Positions 25,616 through 34,353 of a stretch of 64,000 bases of DNA are shown piece after piece. Made by a program: the position numbers and the translations under genes. How positions within the stretch are numbered: position 1 is the stretch's first letter; every line of letters begins with the position of its first letter. The DNA comes from DAOUCP01 sp034432155 (GTDB lineage: Bacteria > Chloroflexota > Anaerolineae > Epilineales > Epilineaceae), in contig DAOUCP010000016.1 of the NCBI GenBank assembly GCA_034432155.1, positions 11,047 through 75,046 on the forward strand, read 5' to 3'. The notes under the pieces are model-generated. The model made no database searches, had not been told where the DNA came from, and was given only the letters and a program-made list of their open reading frames with translations.

Positions 25616-25725
25616 GGTTCCCGCAATCTACCGGCGTGGCGGCGAGCGTCGGCGCCTGCCCCAAGAAGGCCACTGCCCTCGGCCATGTTCCTCGCCCGGA
25701 CGCCGGCCGCCGACCGGACCATGGC

Positions 25726-26922
25726 TCAGTAGCGCAGAAGCGCCACCACGGGCGCCATTCGCTGGAGCTGCTCACGCGCCTCGGAGCTGCGCACAAGCTC
25801 TAGCGCTGCCTGTTGGCGATAGGCCATCTCCAGGGCGACGTCGACCACGTCGTCGACCGGCTCCAGCGGCCCCCCGCAGAGTCGGCAGGGCTTGTCCGAC
25901 TCGGCACGGTAGACCTCGCAGCGCGGGCACATTGCCCCACCTGCCCGGTAGTCATCCAGCACAACCAACTGGCGCACCCGCCCCTCGGCCAGGCGCAGAA
26001 AGACCTCATCGAGGCCCAGCGCGCGCGCCCCGGCATCGGGCACCTCCAGCAACTGCCGGACGGTGGCCATCTCCTCGCGTGCCTCGATGCTGCCCCGCAG
26101 ACCAGCAGTGGCGTCGGCCACCACCTTGGTGGAGGCAACCGGCTCGACACTGAACTCGCCGGCCAGCCGTTGCGCTACCGCGCTCGGCAGACTCTTGCGG
26201 AACTCGACCTCGGCCTCAGGCGATGCCGAAAGCAAGAGCCAGCGAGCGTCGAAGGTGTCCATGGCCAGCGCCACAGCATGGGCCACCGACCCGGCATGCC
26301 ATTGCAGATAGGTGTCGCGACGACGTTGCAGACGCATTTGCGCCCAGCCACCCTGGCGCTGCCGCCCGGGCACCTCACCCACCAGGTCAGCAACCTCCTC
26401 GATGAAGCCCAACTGACTCACGAAGAGGCGAGCACGCTGGTTGCCCACCACCGCGATCAGGAAGCGCTCCTGCTCGTCCACGACCCGGAACAGCGGTCGC
26501 AGGTATGGCCGCCGATCGACCTTCAGGCGGTTCGGCAACGGCACCGGCAGCACGATCTGGAACCGCAAGTCCAACGGTTGGGCAATGAACATCGCCACAC
26601 CGCGCCCCAGCTCGGGAATCGCCTGGGCCAGGGCCTGCTCCAGCCGGTCGAGCTCGCTGGCCATGGCGCGAGCTTGCGCCGCATCTTCGACGCCGGCCAC
26701 CGCCTCGCGGCTCAGGTTCTTGAACTGGATCGCCCATGCCCGGTCCTGCCGAGCCTGCGGGGTCAAGTCAAGGTACAGACTGATCACCGGCGCCGACTCC
26801 GACTCCACCGAAGTCAGCTGCTCGATGTGGCTGCGCGTCAAGAGCTGGAAGTGCGCCCTGCCCGCCAGAATCTCGAATTGTTCCTGCAATGCGTCTCTCT
26901 GTTCCGGCGAAAGAGTGCTCAC
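25726..26922 (-). CDS. Vms1/eRF1-like protein (baeRF family) with zinc ribbon
   Basis: 398 residues. The order of elements matches bacterial homologues of the archaeo-eukaryotic release factor/Vms1 family: an N-terminal domain with PVISLYLDLTPQARQ, a middle RNase H-like domain (FLIAVVGNQRARLFVSQLG, WLLLSASPEAEVEFRKSLP) and a C-terminal L7Ae-like domain (LRLAEGRVRQLVVLDDY) holding CPRC...CRLC, which should bind zinc. Eukaryotic Vms1 releases stalled nascent chains from tRNA on split ribosomes; a bacterial role in ribosome rescue or hibernation is inferred. The start GTG 26922 has GAGGAGG 10 bases upstream. It lies between the TPM gene (64 bases) and pyrC. Confidence 0.72.
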   Translation of the reverse strand: MSTLSPEQRDALQEQFEILAGRAHFQLLTRSHIEQLTSVESESAPVISLYLDLTPQARQDRAWAIQFKNLSREAVAGVEDAAQARAMASELDRLEQALAQAIPELGRGVAMFIAQPLDLRFQIVLPVPLPNRLKVDRRPYLRPLFRVVDEQERFLIAVVGNQRARLFVSQLGFIEEVADLVGEVPGRQRQGGWAQMRLQRRRDTYLQWHAGSVAHAVALAMDTFDARWLLLSASPEAEVEFRKSLPSAVAQRLAGEFSVEPVASTKVVADATAGLRGSIEAREEMATVRQLLEVPDAGARALGLDEVFLRLAEGRVRQLVVLDDYRAGGAMCPRCEVYRAESDKPCRLCGGPLEPVDDVVDVALEMAYRQQAALELVRSSEAREQLQRMAPVVALLRY

Positions 26923-26986
26923 CGCGATTTGGCCTCCTCGGTTGTCTGTTCCATCCGTCGTCGATCGAACCCTTGGCTCGCTCCCA

Positions 26987-29383
26987 CTACCAGCCCCGAC
27001 CACCGCCGCGGCGGCTGCTCTCCCCAGGCAACCCTGGCGGCCTCGCGGGACGGCCACCCCACCGGCCGGGCGAACGAGGCGGCATCGCCGGGCCGGGTAA
27101 ACCTCTGGGCAGCAAGTTCCCCCAGGATGGCAAGTCCATCGGCACCGGCACCGTCGGCCCAACCCATTGCCGGCGAGGCAGGTGCGGCTGACGCCGTTCC
27201 TCTTCGGCTTCGAAGTCGCGAGCCATCAGGCCGTATGCCTCCGTGGCCAGGTCCGTGGCCTGGGCGAGACCGTCGATGGCCCTCCGAAGGGCGGCGGCTC
27301 GTTCCTGATCTTCACTTGCCATTGCCAGGCGCTCTTGGTCACGCCCCAGGCGCCGGGCGTTCTGCGCTTGCTCCAGCTTGGCACGACTCTCCGCGGAGAT
27401 GTCAGCGGCATGGGCCGCCAGGAAACGCTCGGCCCGGCTGAGCGCGGCCTCCGCTTCGGTGACCGCGGTAGCCAGCTCCCTCTGCAAGGCCGCCATCCGC
27501 TCTTGCTGCTGTCGCCCGTGGGCGAGAGCCGCGTCCACTGCGCGACGGGCCTCCTGCAGCTGTCGGACGATCGCCGGCCAGTCCGGCGCCTCCCCCATCA
27601 TGGCGCCGGCCGCCGCCTCCACCCAGGCTGCCGCCTGATCCAGGCTCTCCGTCGGTCGAGTGTCCACATCGGCGTCCACCGCTGGCTGGGCGAGCCAGCC
27701 GCGCGCGGCCGCGATCTCGGCGCGAACATCCGCCAGCGTCACCGTGGCATCGGCCTTGGCTTTCTCAAGCGCCTCAAAGCGTTGCACAATGGCCGAGGTC
27801 AATTCCCGGGCGCGGGCGATCTCGGCATCGACGCGATCCAGACTGGCCAAGAGCCCACTTGCCAGATCCTTGCCAAACGCTGCCGCCTCGGCAGCGCCGA
27901 TCCGCTCCAGCTGATCCTTGGCCGTGGCCAGGCTCTCCTCGGCCTCTGAGCCGTTGCCTCGCACATCGGCCCAGCTCGCGACTGCGTACTGGTCGGCAGC
28001 GGCGAACCGCGCCGCCGCAGCGTCGACCGCCAGTTGGACCGTCCGCAGGTCTTCGGCGATCTGGACCAGGCGGTCCGAAAGAGAGCTCGCCGCCTCGGCC
28101 AGGCGCCCAGCGCTGATGCGGTTGCCAGCCGTCAGAGCTGCCTCCGCCTGATTGGCAATCTGCTCCACCCACCGGAACAGCGAAGCGCCGTTGGTCAGAC
28201 CCAAGCCGGCCGCCTGCTCCTCGTAGGCTTGTCGGCCGGCCGTGATGGCTTGCCGCGCTGCCACCAGCAACACCGGCGCACGCTCCAGCCAGGCCGCAAC
28301 CCGCTCGGCTTCGGCAGCGACCCCGTGCACGTACTCCAGCAGGGCATCCGCCTCGGCCAGCAGGCGCCCGACGCGGGCACTCCACTCTTCCTTGTCCTCG
28401 GCCATGGCTACCGCCACCACGCCGCTCGTGAGCGCTTCGGTTTGCCGCTGCAACTCGGCCAGCCGCTCCAGCATGCTCACGTGGCGTCGATTCAGCTCCA
28501 CTACTGCCTCGTCACCCAGCTCGGCGTAGGCCAACACCAGATGGCTGAAGGCCGCGCTGTCGGCGCGCAAATCGCGCTCGAGCTCGGCCATCTTAGCTCG
28601 CAACGCAGCCTCCGGCCCCGGCTGCGGACGAGCTGCGGATGACCGCGATGGGTTCTGCCGCCGCCACAGCCGCCATGTGGCCAGTCCCGCCACTCCGAGC
28701 ACCACAGGCCATACCCACTTGGGCAGATTGCCGCGTCGTCCATCCGCCGGCAGCTGCGACCCGGTCGCGTCGCGACCGGGTGCTGCAGGTTCGACCGTCG
28801 GTGCCGCCGAGCTCGCACCACCTCCGGGGGGAGCGACCGGGCCGCCCGTTCTGCTCGGCGACAGGCCAGCCCTCGCCCCGTCTGCCGGCGCCGCGCCCCC
28901 ATCCGCCGCGAGATCGCGAGCCATTCGATCGATGCCCGCCGTCACAGCGCCGGTGAAGTCCCCGGCCGCAAGATGGTCGACCATGGCCGCCGTGGTGCGT
29001 TCCTGGTCCAGACGGCCGGCGTAAGGGTTGTTCGCCCCATAGAACATGCCCACGAAGCGCGGCTCTTCGCAGACTAAGAGAACCACCGCACGATCCCGCA
29101 GCTGGCCAGCGCCACTGGCCAGGCCGTAGTAAGGCAGCGCCGAGTCGAGGTAGACCTCCGGGTCCGGCCGACAACTGCGGACCACCAACACCAGTCCTTC
29201 GAGACCGTACGGCTGGCCGATTCGCTCGTCGAACTCGCGGTTGATGCGGGCGCTGCTCAAGGCGTACGACGAGCCGTTGGCCACAATGCCGTCCCGCTCC
29301 GGAAACGCTGTCTGGCCTTGCGCGACCGTCGTCAGCGTAGGCAAGGCGAGCGCCAGGATCAACAGGCGTCGGCACTTGGTCAT
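26987..29383 (-). CDS. TPM-domain membrane protein with long coiled coil
   Basis: 798 residues. Signal peptide (CRRLLILALALPTLTTVAQG), TPM/TLP18.3-like domain (REFDERIGQPYGLEGLVLVVRS, DRAVVLLVCEE), a Pro/Gly-rich linker, one membrane helix near 225-243 (WVWPVVLGVAGLATWRLW), then about 450 residues of Ala/Glu-rich helical coiled coil and a Pro/Arg/Gly-rich tail. The TPM domain faces outward and the coiled coil inward. Family members are tied to envelope repair or photosystem assembly; the role here is unknown. Start ATG 29383, or ATG 29395 four codons earlier; neither has a strong ribosome-binding site. The Vms1-like gene follows. Confidence 0.75.
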   Translation of the reverse strand: MTKCRRLLILALALPTLTTVAQGQTAFPERDGIVANGSSYALSSARINREFDERIGQPYGLEGLVLVVRSCRPDPEVYLDSALPYYGLASGAGQLRDRAVVLLVCEEPRFVGMFYGANNPYAGRLDQERTTAAMVDHLAAGDFTGAVTAGIDRMARDLAADGGAAPADGARAGLSPSRTGGPVAPPGGGASSAAPTVEPAAPGRDATGSQLPADGRRGNLPKWVWPVVLGVAGLATWRLWRRQNPSRSSAARPQPGPEAALRAKMAELERDLRADSAAFSHLVLAYAELGDEAVVELNRRHVSMLERLAELQRQTEALTSGVVAVAMAEDKEEWSARVGRLLAEADALLEYVHGVAAEAERVAAWLERAPVLLVAARQAITAGRQAYEEQAAGLGLTNGASLFRWVEQIANQAEAALTAGNRISAGRLAEAASSLSDRLVQIAEDLRTVQLAVDAAAARFAAADQYAVASWADVRGNGSEAEESLATAKDQLERIGAAEAAAFGKDLASGLLASLDRVDAEIARARELTSAIVQRFEALEKAKADATVTLADVRAEIAAARGWLAQPAVDADVDTRPTESLDQAAAWVEAAAGAMMGEAPDWPAIVRQLQEARRAVDAALAHGRQQQERMAALQRELATAVTEAEAALSRAERFLAAHAADISAESRAKLEQAQNARRLGRDQERLAMASEDQERAAALRRAIDGLAQATDLATEAYGLMARDFEAEEERRQPHLPRRQWVGPTVPVPMDLPSWGNLLPRGLPGPAMPPRSPGRWGGRPARPPGLPGESSRRGGGRGW

Positions 29384-29497
29384 GGGTCGTCTCATGGGCT
29401 GGCCGTCGGCCCGTTCCCGGCGGCGGCATGGGCTATGGTGCGTCGCGGCGGGGACTTGCCACGGCAGTGGCGACCTCGGGCCAACCAACCCCCCCCG

Positions 29498-29526
29498 AGG
29501 CTAGCATGGCTGGTCGGCCGCGGCAA
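29498..29526 (-). promoter_or_regulatory. Promoter for the TPM-Vms1-pyr run
   Basis: On the minus strand TTGCCG (29526-29521), 17 bases, TAGCCT (29503-29498), about 110 bases before the TPM start. An 8-base C run on the plus strand lies just past the expected start point. It is the only clear minus-strand promoter I find upstream of the pyrimidine genes. Confidence 0.45.
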
Positions 29527-29630
29527 GCGCGACGGTGTTGGCGGCCAGGCCGCTCCCGGGCGGGGGGTAAGACCCACGTCCTTCCTGCGTCGCATCGGTC
29601 GAGGCGCCATGCGTAAGTGGGTGCGGGGAT

Positions 29631-29659
29631 TTGACGTGCCGCGCCTCGGTGAGTACAAT
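29631..29659 (+). promoter_or_regulatory. Strong sigma70-type promoter of the sigma factor gene
   Basis: TTGACG (29631-29636), exactly 17 bases, TACAAT (29654-29659): one mismatch in each hexamer. The leader to the ATG at 29760 is about 95 bases. Confidence 0.75.
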
Positions 29660-29697
29660 GGGGTGGTTTTGGGTCGGAAGGTCGAATCAGCCGAACG

Positions 29698-29727
29698 CCC
29701 CGTTGCTGCCAGCAGCCGGGCCTTTTT
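29698..29727 (+). terminator. Terminator-like hairpin inside the sigma factor leader
   Basis: CCCG-TT-GCTG (29699-29708) pairs with CAGC-CGGG (29713-29720) around CCAG, then CC and five T (29723-29727). It lies between the promoter and the ATG, 33 bases before the start codon, so some transcripts may stop early (attenuation). The two-base bulge and short T-run make it weak. Confidence 0.45.
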
Positions 29728-29759
29728 GTATCGACCGCCGACCGTCTTGGGGAGTGGCA

Positions 29760-30908
29760 ATGGCAACGCTTCAGCAACCACTGACAATCGATCGCGCCGT
29801 CGTGCGCGGGCTGGCGCAGCGCGCGCGGGATCAGGGCGCAGTTGGCATTGGCGATCTGATCGAGCTCTGGCCGGAATCCATGGAGGATCTGGATGCCGCC
29901 ATCGAGATCATGCAGGAGGAAGGCATCGAGTTGGACTTCGAGGCCGATCCCGGCTGTCAGGAAGTCCGGTTGCAGGTCACGGACTACGAGGGCATCGACT
30001 CCGACGACTCGGTGAGTCTCTACTTCCGCGAAGTTGGCAAGATCGATCTCTTGGACGCCGAACAGGAAATCGAGCTGGCGAAGCGCATTGAAGCCGGCCG
30101 CGAGGCAGCGGCAGCACTCGAGCGCAGCGGCGCCGATTTGAGCGAACGGGCTCGTAGCGAGCTGCAGCGCTTGGTGGCCGATGGCGAGAAAGCGCGGCGG
30201 GAACTCACGCAGGCCAACAGCCGGCTGGTGATCAGCATGGCCAAGCGCTACCTGGGGCAGGGCGTGCCGTTCCTGGACTTGATCCAGGAAGGTAACCTGG
30301 GGCTGATGCGGGCGGTCGAGAAGTTCGACTGGCGTCGGGGCAACAAGTTCTCGACGTACGCAACCTGGTGGATTCGGCAGTCCCTGACGCGAGGCCTGGC
30401 CGATCAGGGCCGCACCATTCGCGTTCCGGTCCACATGAACGACCGCATTCGCAAGGTGTACGCCGTGGCCCAGCAACTGGAGGGCGAGCTGGGTCGGCGG
30501 CCCACGCCAGCCGAGATCGCGGCCGAGCTCGACATGGACATCGCCAAGGTTGAGCTGGCGTTGAAGGCTAGCCGGCGGAGTCTGTCGCTGGAGAAGCCGG
30601 TGGGACACGAGGGTGACAGTGAGCTCGGCCAGTTCATCGAGGACGAGACCAGTGACGATCCGCTAGAGCGGGCGTCTTTGGATATGCTGCGCGGCGACGT
30701 CGAGCAGGTCCTGGAGGGACTCACGGCCCGGGAGCAGCGCGTACTCGAGCTGCGCTATGGACTGCAAGGCCATCGGGCGTACACGCTCAAGGAGGTCGGC
30801 AAGATCTTCGGCCTCACGCGGGAGCGGGTCCGGCAGATTGAGAAGGATGCCCTGCGCAAGCTGCGTCACCCGACGCGCGCCCGAGCCCTCTCGGCGTACA
30901 TGAACTGA
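29760..30908 (+). CDS. rpoD: RNA polymerase principal sigma factor (RpoD/SigA type)
   Basis: 382 residues. A short region 1.1-like start, region 1.2 (DSVSLYFREVGKIDLLDAEQE), region 2 (ANSRLVISMAKRYLGQG, FLDLIQEGNLGLMRAVEKFD, YATWWIRQSLTR), region 3 (RIRKVYAVAQQLEGELGR) and region 4 (LTAREQRVLELRYGL, FGLTRERVRQIEKDALRKL) are complete, so it should recognise TTGACA/TATAAT promoters such as those seen here. GGGGAG lies 6 bases before ATG 29760; the frame is open upstream to the promoter but that part is untranslated leader. Shorter than E. coli RpoD because the non-conserved region is small. A second sigma paralogue elsewhere is possible. Confidence 0.93.
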   Translation: MATLQQPLTIDRAVVRGLAQRARDQGAVGIGDLIELWPESMEDLDAAIEIMQEEGIELDFEADPGCQEVRLQVTDYEGIDSDDSVSLYFREVGKIDLLDAEQEIELAKRIEAGREAAAALERSGADLSERARSELQRLVADGEKARRELTQANSRLVISMAKRYLGQGVPFLDLIQEGNLGLMRAVEKFDWRRGNKFSTYATWWIRQSLTRGLADQGRTIRVPVHMNDRIRKVYAVAQQLEGELGRRPTPAEIAAELDMDIAKVELALKASRRSLSLEKPVGHEGDSELGQFIEDETSDDPLERASLDMLRGDVEQVLEGLTAREQRVLELRYGLQGHRAYTLKEVGKIFGLTRERVRQIEKDALRKLRHPTRARALSAYMN

Positions 30909-30930
30909 CCCCCGCCCGTCGCCGCTCGCG

Positions 30931-32427
30931 TTAGGGCGGCGCGGGCGCCCTGTCGCGCGCTGGCGTCTCGTCGTCCGCCGGAGGAACCGCCGCCACGCGA
31001 ACGAGAACTAGCGCGGGCGCCGGCTCAGCCTCGGCTGCGACCTGCGTCACCACGGCTACTGCCAACTCGTCGCCTGCGGGCGACCAGGTCGGTGGCGGCA
31101 ACCAGGTCGCTTGGGGCGCCAGCTGGTGCGGCGCTGTGCTGCCGTCGCTGGCCACCAGCCATAGGCTACCGCCCTGGCCGCCGACGGCGATCCAGCGACC
31201 ATCCGCCGACCAGCCGTAGTGCTCAACTCCATCCCACGTGGTCAGCAGAAGGGCCTCGGTGGCACCGAGGGGCCAGACCGCCAACCGTCCGTCGGCCAGA
31301 AAGGCGACGCGATCGCTCGTGGGCGCCCATACCGGTTCGACCAGCCCCTCGGTGAGAGTTGCGGTCCGAGTCTGGACGTCGAAGAGCACGTCTTGGGTGA
31401 CACTTGCCTCGCCAACGGGGGCGAGCGGTATCAACACATAGCGACCGTTGGGCGAGACGCGACCATGGAGGCTCACCGGGCGCGTGCGCTCCGCCGCCCA
31501 TCCGAGCACGCTGTGCAGCGTTCGGACCTCGCCGGTGGCAGGCTCCACCACGAGGTGCGCGGCCATCGGCCGACCGTCGACGACGAGCCGCCGGGCGTCG
31601 GTGATCAAGATCCGCCCGTCCGCTAGCCACGCCGGGGCCGTGACTTCGCCCCAAGGCGCTCCGCTGGCCCGGACCAAGAGCTCTCGGGCTGCCGCCTTTG
31701 GCACGTCGACGAGGATCGGACGTCCGTCGTTCGCCACGGCGGCGACGGCCAGGCCGTCTTCGCGCCACGTCCAGGCCGCCAGCGGACCGTCCCAGGCCTC
31801 GACCCGTCGCATGTTTCGCTGCTCGTCCATGAGCCAGGCGGACTGGGCAGCGTCGACGAACGCTCGCTGGCCGTCAGGGCTGACCGCTAGTGCCTCCGGC
31901 TGGTCATCCAGCCACGGCGCAGGTTCCAGGCGTGTACCGTCGGCCTGCACCAGGCCACCATCCTGCCTGGCCAAGAGAAGGCTGTCATCGGCCAACCAAC
32001 CAGCCACCATCGGGCTGCCGAGCGGCGTTTCCATGTCGCCGCTGTCCCAGATGGCCGTCGCCGTTTGCGCGTCGATGGTAATCAGGTGGCCTACCGGCCC
32101 CATCGCACCGCTGCGCCGAATGACGTAGGCCATCAGGTAGCGGCCCGACGGCGACCAGGCGCCGGGCCGCGCATCGGTTCCCGGCGGCAAGGCAACGACT
32201 CGCTCCGTCGCCGAGATGACCGCGCTTGGCGTCGGGCGCCGCATGCCGCTCGGCAGCGAGGCAGCTCGCCCCGTCGCCGCCGGCGCCGCTCGGGTGACGT
32301 GCAGCGCCTCGCGTGTCACCGGCGTGGCCGGCTGGCTCGTGGCATTCGGTGCTAGCGCCCCCGACTGGCAGGCGGCAAGGCTGGCGCTCAGCGCCAGCCC
32401 AAGGAAGCCAACACGCCAAGCCCTCAC
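30931..32427 (-). CDS. Lipoprotein with TolB/WD40-like beta-propeller
   Basis: 498 residues. Start GTG 32427 overlaps the stop of the LysM gene (GTGA) and opens a lipoprotein signal peptide with lipobox L-A-A-C. After a Pro/Thr/Ala linker, at least six blades are recognisable by phrases such as GAWSPSGRYLMAYV, ALAVSPDGQRAFV, APAWLADGRILI, RVSPNGRYVLIPL, APTSDRVAFLADGRLAVW and YGWSADGRWIAVGG. An extracytoplasmic binding or scaffold protein of unknown target; coupling to the LysM protein suggests a shared cell-wall role. The tail is Pro/Ala/Asp-rich. Confidence 0.78.
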   Translation of the reverse strand: MRAWRVGFLGLALSASLAACQSGALAPNATSQPATPVTREALHVTRAAPAATGRAASLPSGMRRPTPSAVISATERVVALPPGTDARPGAWSPSGRYLMAYVIRRSGAMGPVGHLITIDAQTATAIWDSGDMETPLGSPMVAGWLADDSLLLARQDGGLVQADGTRLEPAPWLDDQPEALAVSPDGQRAFVDAAQSAWLMDEQRNMRRVEAWDGPLAAWTWREDGLAVAAVANDGRPILVDVPKAAARELLVRASGAPWGEVTAPAWLADGRILITDARRLVVDGRPMAAHLVVEPATGEVRTLHSVLGWAAERTRPVSLHGRVSPNGRYVLIPLAPVGEASVTQDVLFDVQTRTATLTEGLVEPVWAPTSDRVAFLADGRLAVWPLGATEALLLTTWDGVEHYGWSADGRWIAVGGQGGSLWLVASDGSTAPHQLAPQATWLPPPTWSPAGDELAVAVVTQVAAEAEPAPALVLVRVAAVPPADDETPARDRAPAPP

Positions 32428-33806
32428 TTGGCCATGGCGCGCAGCATTTCGTATGCCGGTCGCGGTGACCAGTCGCACCGCAGCAGACTAAAGGCCGCCT
32501 TCTCGTCACCCGCTCCGGCTACCGGCGCGAAGTTCAGGTTCCATACAAACATTGGCCCCACCCAGCCCCAGCTGCGCGCCAGGTTGAAGGCATCCACCAG
32601 GAACTGGGCCTGTTCTGCCTCGCTATTCTGGCCTGCGTATTCGTAACCGCCACATGGGCCGGCGCCGAGGTTTTCCACCGACGCCCATCCGAACTCTGTC
32701 GGCCAGATGCGTCGCCCGGTGACCCGTCGGTAGGCTTCCATGGTGGCCCGGAAGTAGAAGGAGCGGTGCCCCTTGAACTGCGGTTCGGCAGCAGTGCTCC
32801 AGCCCACCCCCACTGTCGGTGGATTGTTGTAGCCAGACGGATGGGCCCCGATCCCGTCCGAACAACTGTTGACGCCGGCACGCACCATCTGCGTCAGATA
32901 CGTGACATCGTCGATGGCTCGTACCCCGTCGTTGACCCCCGTGGGGGTGAGAGCGCCACTGATGACCAGCGCACCGGGATCGGCCGCCTTGATGGACCGG
33001 TAGCAGGCGCAGAGAAGCTGGACGTAGCGCTGCGCGGAAAGCGGTTCATTGCCCCATTCGTAGTGCAGGTTCTGCTCGTTCCAGATCTCGTACGCCTTCA
33101 CCCGACCCTTGAAGTGGGCTGCCATGGCACCCATGAAGTCAGCCATGTCTTGCGGATTGGCCGGCGGCCCAGCCACCGAGAAGTCTGTGTTCGGCGGCCG
33201 CGCCCACGCCGGTGCCTTGACCACGCTGAAGAGCACCTGAATGCCGGAGGCATTCGCCTGGTTCACCAGGTTGTCGAGGCCGCCGAAGTTGATGTTGCCC
33301 TTCGAGCCTTCGTAGCTGAACCACTCGATCTGCTGCTTGATCCAGTTGAAGCCCATGGCCGCGGTCAGATCGATGACTCGCTGGTCGCCACCCGGGGCGT
33401 GAACCTGGACGCCGTAGCCAAAGCCACCGGCTCCGGGTCGCGGTGCCGGCGCAGGCGGAATGGCGGCTGCAGGAGCAGCCTCCGCGGACGCACTCGCCGG
33501 TTCGCCGGCGGCCGCGGCCGCAGCCGCCGCAGCCTCGACCCCGGCCGGAGCCGGCTTCGAGCTTGCCACCTGGCACTTGCCGCCCGGGACGGTCAACTTC
33601 ATCCCGACCGGCAACCGCTTGGGGTTGGCGATCCGGTTGGCGCGAGCGATGGTCTGCCACTTGACGCCACAGCGAGCACCGAGCGCGCTTAACGTGTCGC
33701 CGGGACGGACCGTCACCGTATCCGCGGGCGGTGCGGCGTGGGCGGGGGAGACTAGGGCGACGGCAAGGAAGGCAGCGAGGGCCGCGAGGGCGGTTCGTAC
33801 CGACAT
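32424..33806 (-). CDS. Exported LysM protein with glycoside hydrolase-like TIM barrel
   Basis: 460 residues. Signal peptide (LAAFLAVALVSPAHA), one LysM domain (DTVTVRPGDTLSALGARCGV to LPVGMKLTVPGG) for binding peptidoglycan or chitin-like glycans, a poly-Ala linker, then a clan-A barrel. The expected acid/base Glu is in AYEIWNEQNLHYEW and the nucleophile Glu in WPTEFGWAS. Related cell-wall-anchored hydrolases are GH39/GH5-like; the substrate is not known. GAGGAG precedes ATG 33806. It has the best promoter in the window and is followed with a GTGA overlap by the propeller lipoprotein. Confidence 0.82.
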   Translation of the reverse strand: MSVRTALAALAAFLAVALVSPAHAAPPADTVTVRPGDTLSALGARCGVKWQTIARANRIANPKRLPVGMKLTVPGGKCQVASSKPAPAGVEAAAAAAAAAGEPASASAEAAPAAAIPPAPAPRPGAGGFGYGVQVHAPGGDQRVIDLTAAMGFNWIKQQIEWFSYEGSKGNINFGGLDNLVNQANASGIQVLFSVVKAPAWARPPNTDFSVAGPPANPQDMADFMGAMAAHFKGRVKAYEIWNEQNLHYEWGNEPLSAQRYVQLLCACYRSIKAADPGALVISGALTPTGVNDGVRAIDDVTYLTQMVRAGVNSCSDGIGAHPSGYNNPPTVGVGWSTAAEPQFKGHRSFYFRATMEAYRRVTGRRIWPTEFGWASVENLGAGPCGGYEYAGQNSEAEQAQFLVDAFNLARSWGWVGPMFVWNLNFAPVAGAGDEKAAFSLLRCDWSPRPAYEMLRAMAK

Positions 33807-33915
33807 GCTCTCACTCCTCTGCAGTGGTCTGGTTGGGCGAGCGTCGCGCCATGCCGGCTCTGTCGAGTCCAGCACCTTGGGCCTGGCCCCGGCCGTCGGG
33901 CGCGACGTGGGCGCG

Positions 33916-33945
33916 ATTATAAGCGGTGCAACTCGGCCCTGTCAA
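33916..33945 (-). promoter_or_regulatory. Consensus sigma70 promoter of the LysM operon
   Basis: On the minus strand TTGACA (33945-33940), 18 bases, TATAAT (33921-33916): both hexamers are perfect. The leader to ATG 33806 is about 100 bases. Confidence 0.8.
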
Positions 33946-33965
33946 TCGCCAGCCAGGGTCTGCGC

Positions 33966-34110
33966 CGAGGCGGTCGTGAGGCGGGGGAGCGGTGGACCAC
34001 CGAGGCCGTCTTGAGGCGGGAGCGCTCGTGCGCCCGGGTGCTTCCGAGGCGGCAGCAGTGGAGCAGCGGGAGCGCTCGTACGCCCAGACACTCGTGAGGC
34101 GGCAGCGGTC
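33966..34110. repeat. Degenerate G-rich repeats upstream of tRNA-Val
   Basis: Five copies of GAGGCGG and two near-identical 18-base elements (34018-34035 and 34068-34085, starting GGGAGCGCTCGT) spaced 50 bases apart. This is the non-coding filler between the LysM promoter and the tRNA-Val promoter; the frames open across it run into the tRNA and are not genes. Confidence 0.5.
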
Positions 34111-34140
34111 GTGCCGCGGGAGCCCCCCGCAGATCTGCGG

Positions 34141-34170
34141 TTGGCCGCGCCTGGGCTTGCTGGCTAGAAT
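34141..34170 (+). promoter_or_regulatory. tRNA-Val promoter
   Basis: TTGGCC (34141-34146), 18 bases, TAGAAT (34165-34170), 40 bases before the tRNA. Confidence 0.45.
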
Positions 34171-34210
34171 GAGGTTTCCGGTGCCCCGTCCGCTGGGTGC
34201 TCTGGGATCC

Positions 34211-34287
34211 GGGCGAATAGCTCAGTCGGTTAGAGCGCCTCGCTTACACCGAGGAGGTCGGGGGTTCGAGCCCCTCTTCGCCCACCA
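34211..34287 (+). tRNA. tRNA-Val (anticodon UAC)
   Basis: 77 bases with an encoded CCA end. The acceptor GGGCGAA pairs with TTCGCCC, the D arm reads GCTC...GAGC, the anticodon stem CCTCG/CGAGG frames a TTACACC-type loop with TAC, and the T arm GGGGG-TTCGAGC-CCCCT is intact. Discriminator A. Confidence 0.95.
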
Positions 34288-34296
34288 AAGCAAGCT

Positions 34297-34315
34297 GGCC
34301 GGCCAGGCGCCGGCC
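34297..34315 (+). terminator. GC hairpin after tRNA-Val
   Basis: GGCCGGC (34297-34303) pairs with GCCGGCC (34309-34315) around CAGGC, 9 bases after the tRNA and before the convergent SDR stop. No T-run follows, so termination is a guess. Confidence 0.3.
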
Positions 34316-34353
34316 GACGGCCGCCCGCTGCCGGGCGAGCCGCCGTCGCCCGT

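Noticed and set aside
29658..29762. Possible Trp-rich leader peptide (MGWFWVGRS) in front of the sigma factor
   Set aside because: Its ATG lies inside the -10 box region, upstream of the expected transcription start, so it would not be transcribed.
33966..34110. Candidate CRISPR-like repeats
   Set aside because: The repeats are short, degenerate and irregularly spaced, with no cas genes anywhere in the window.
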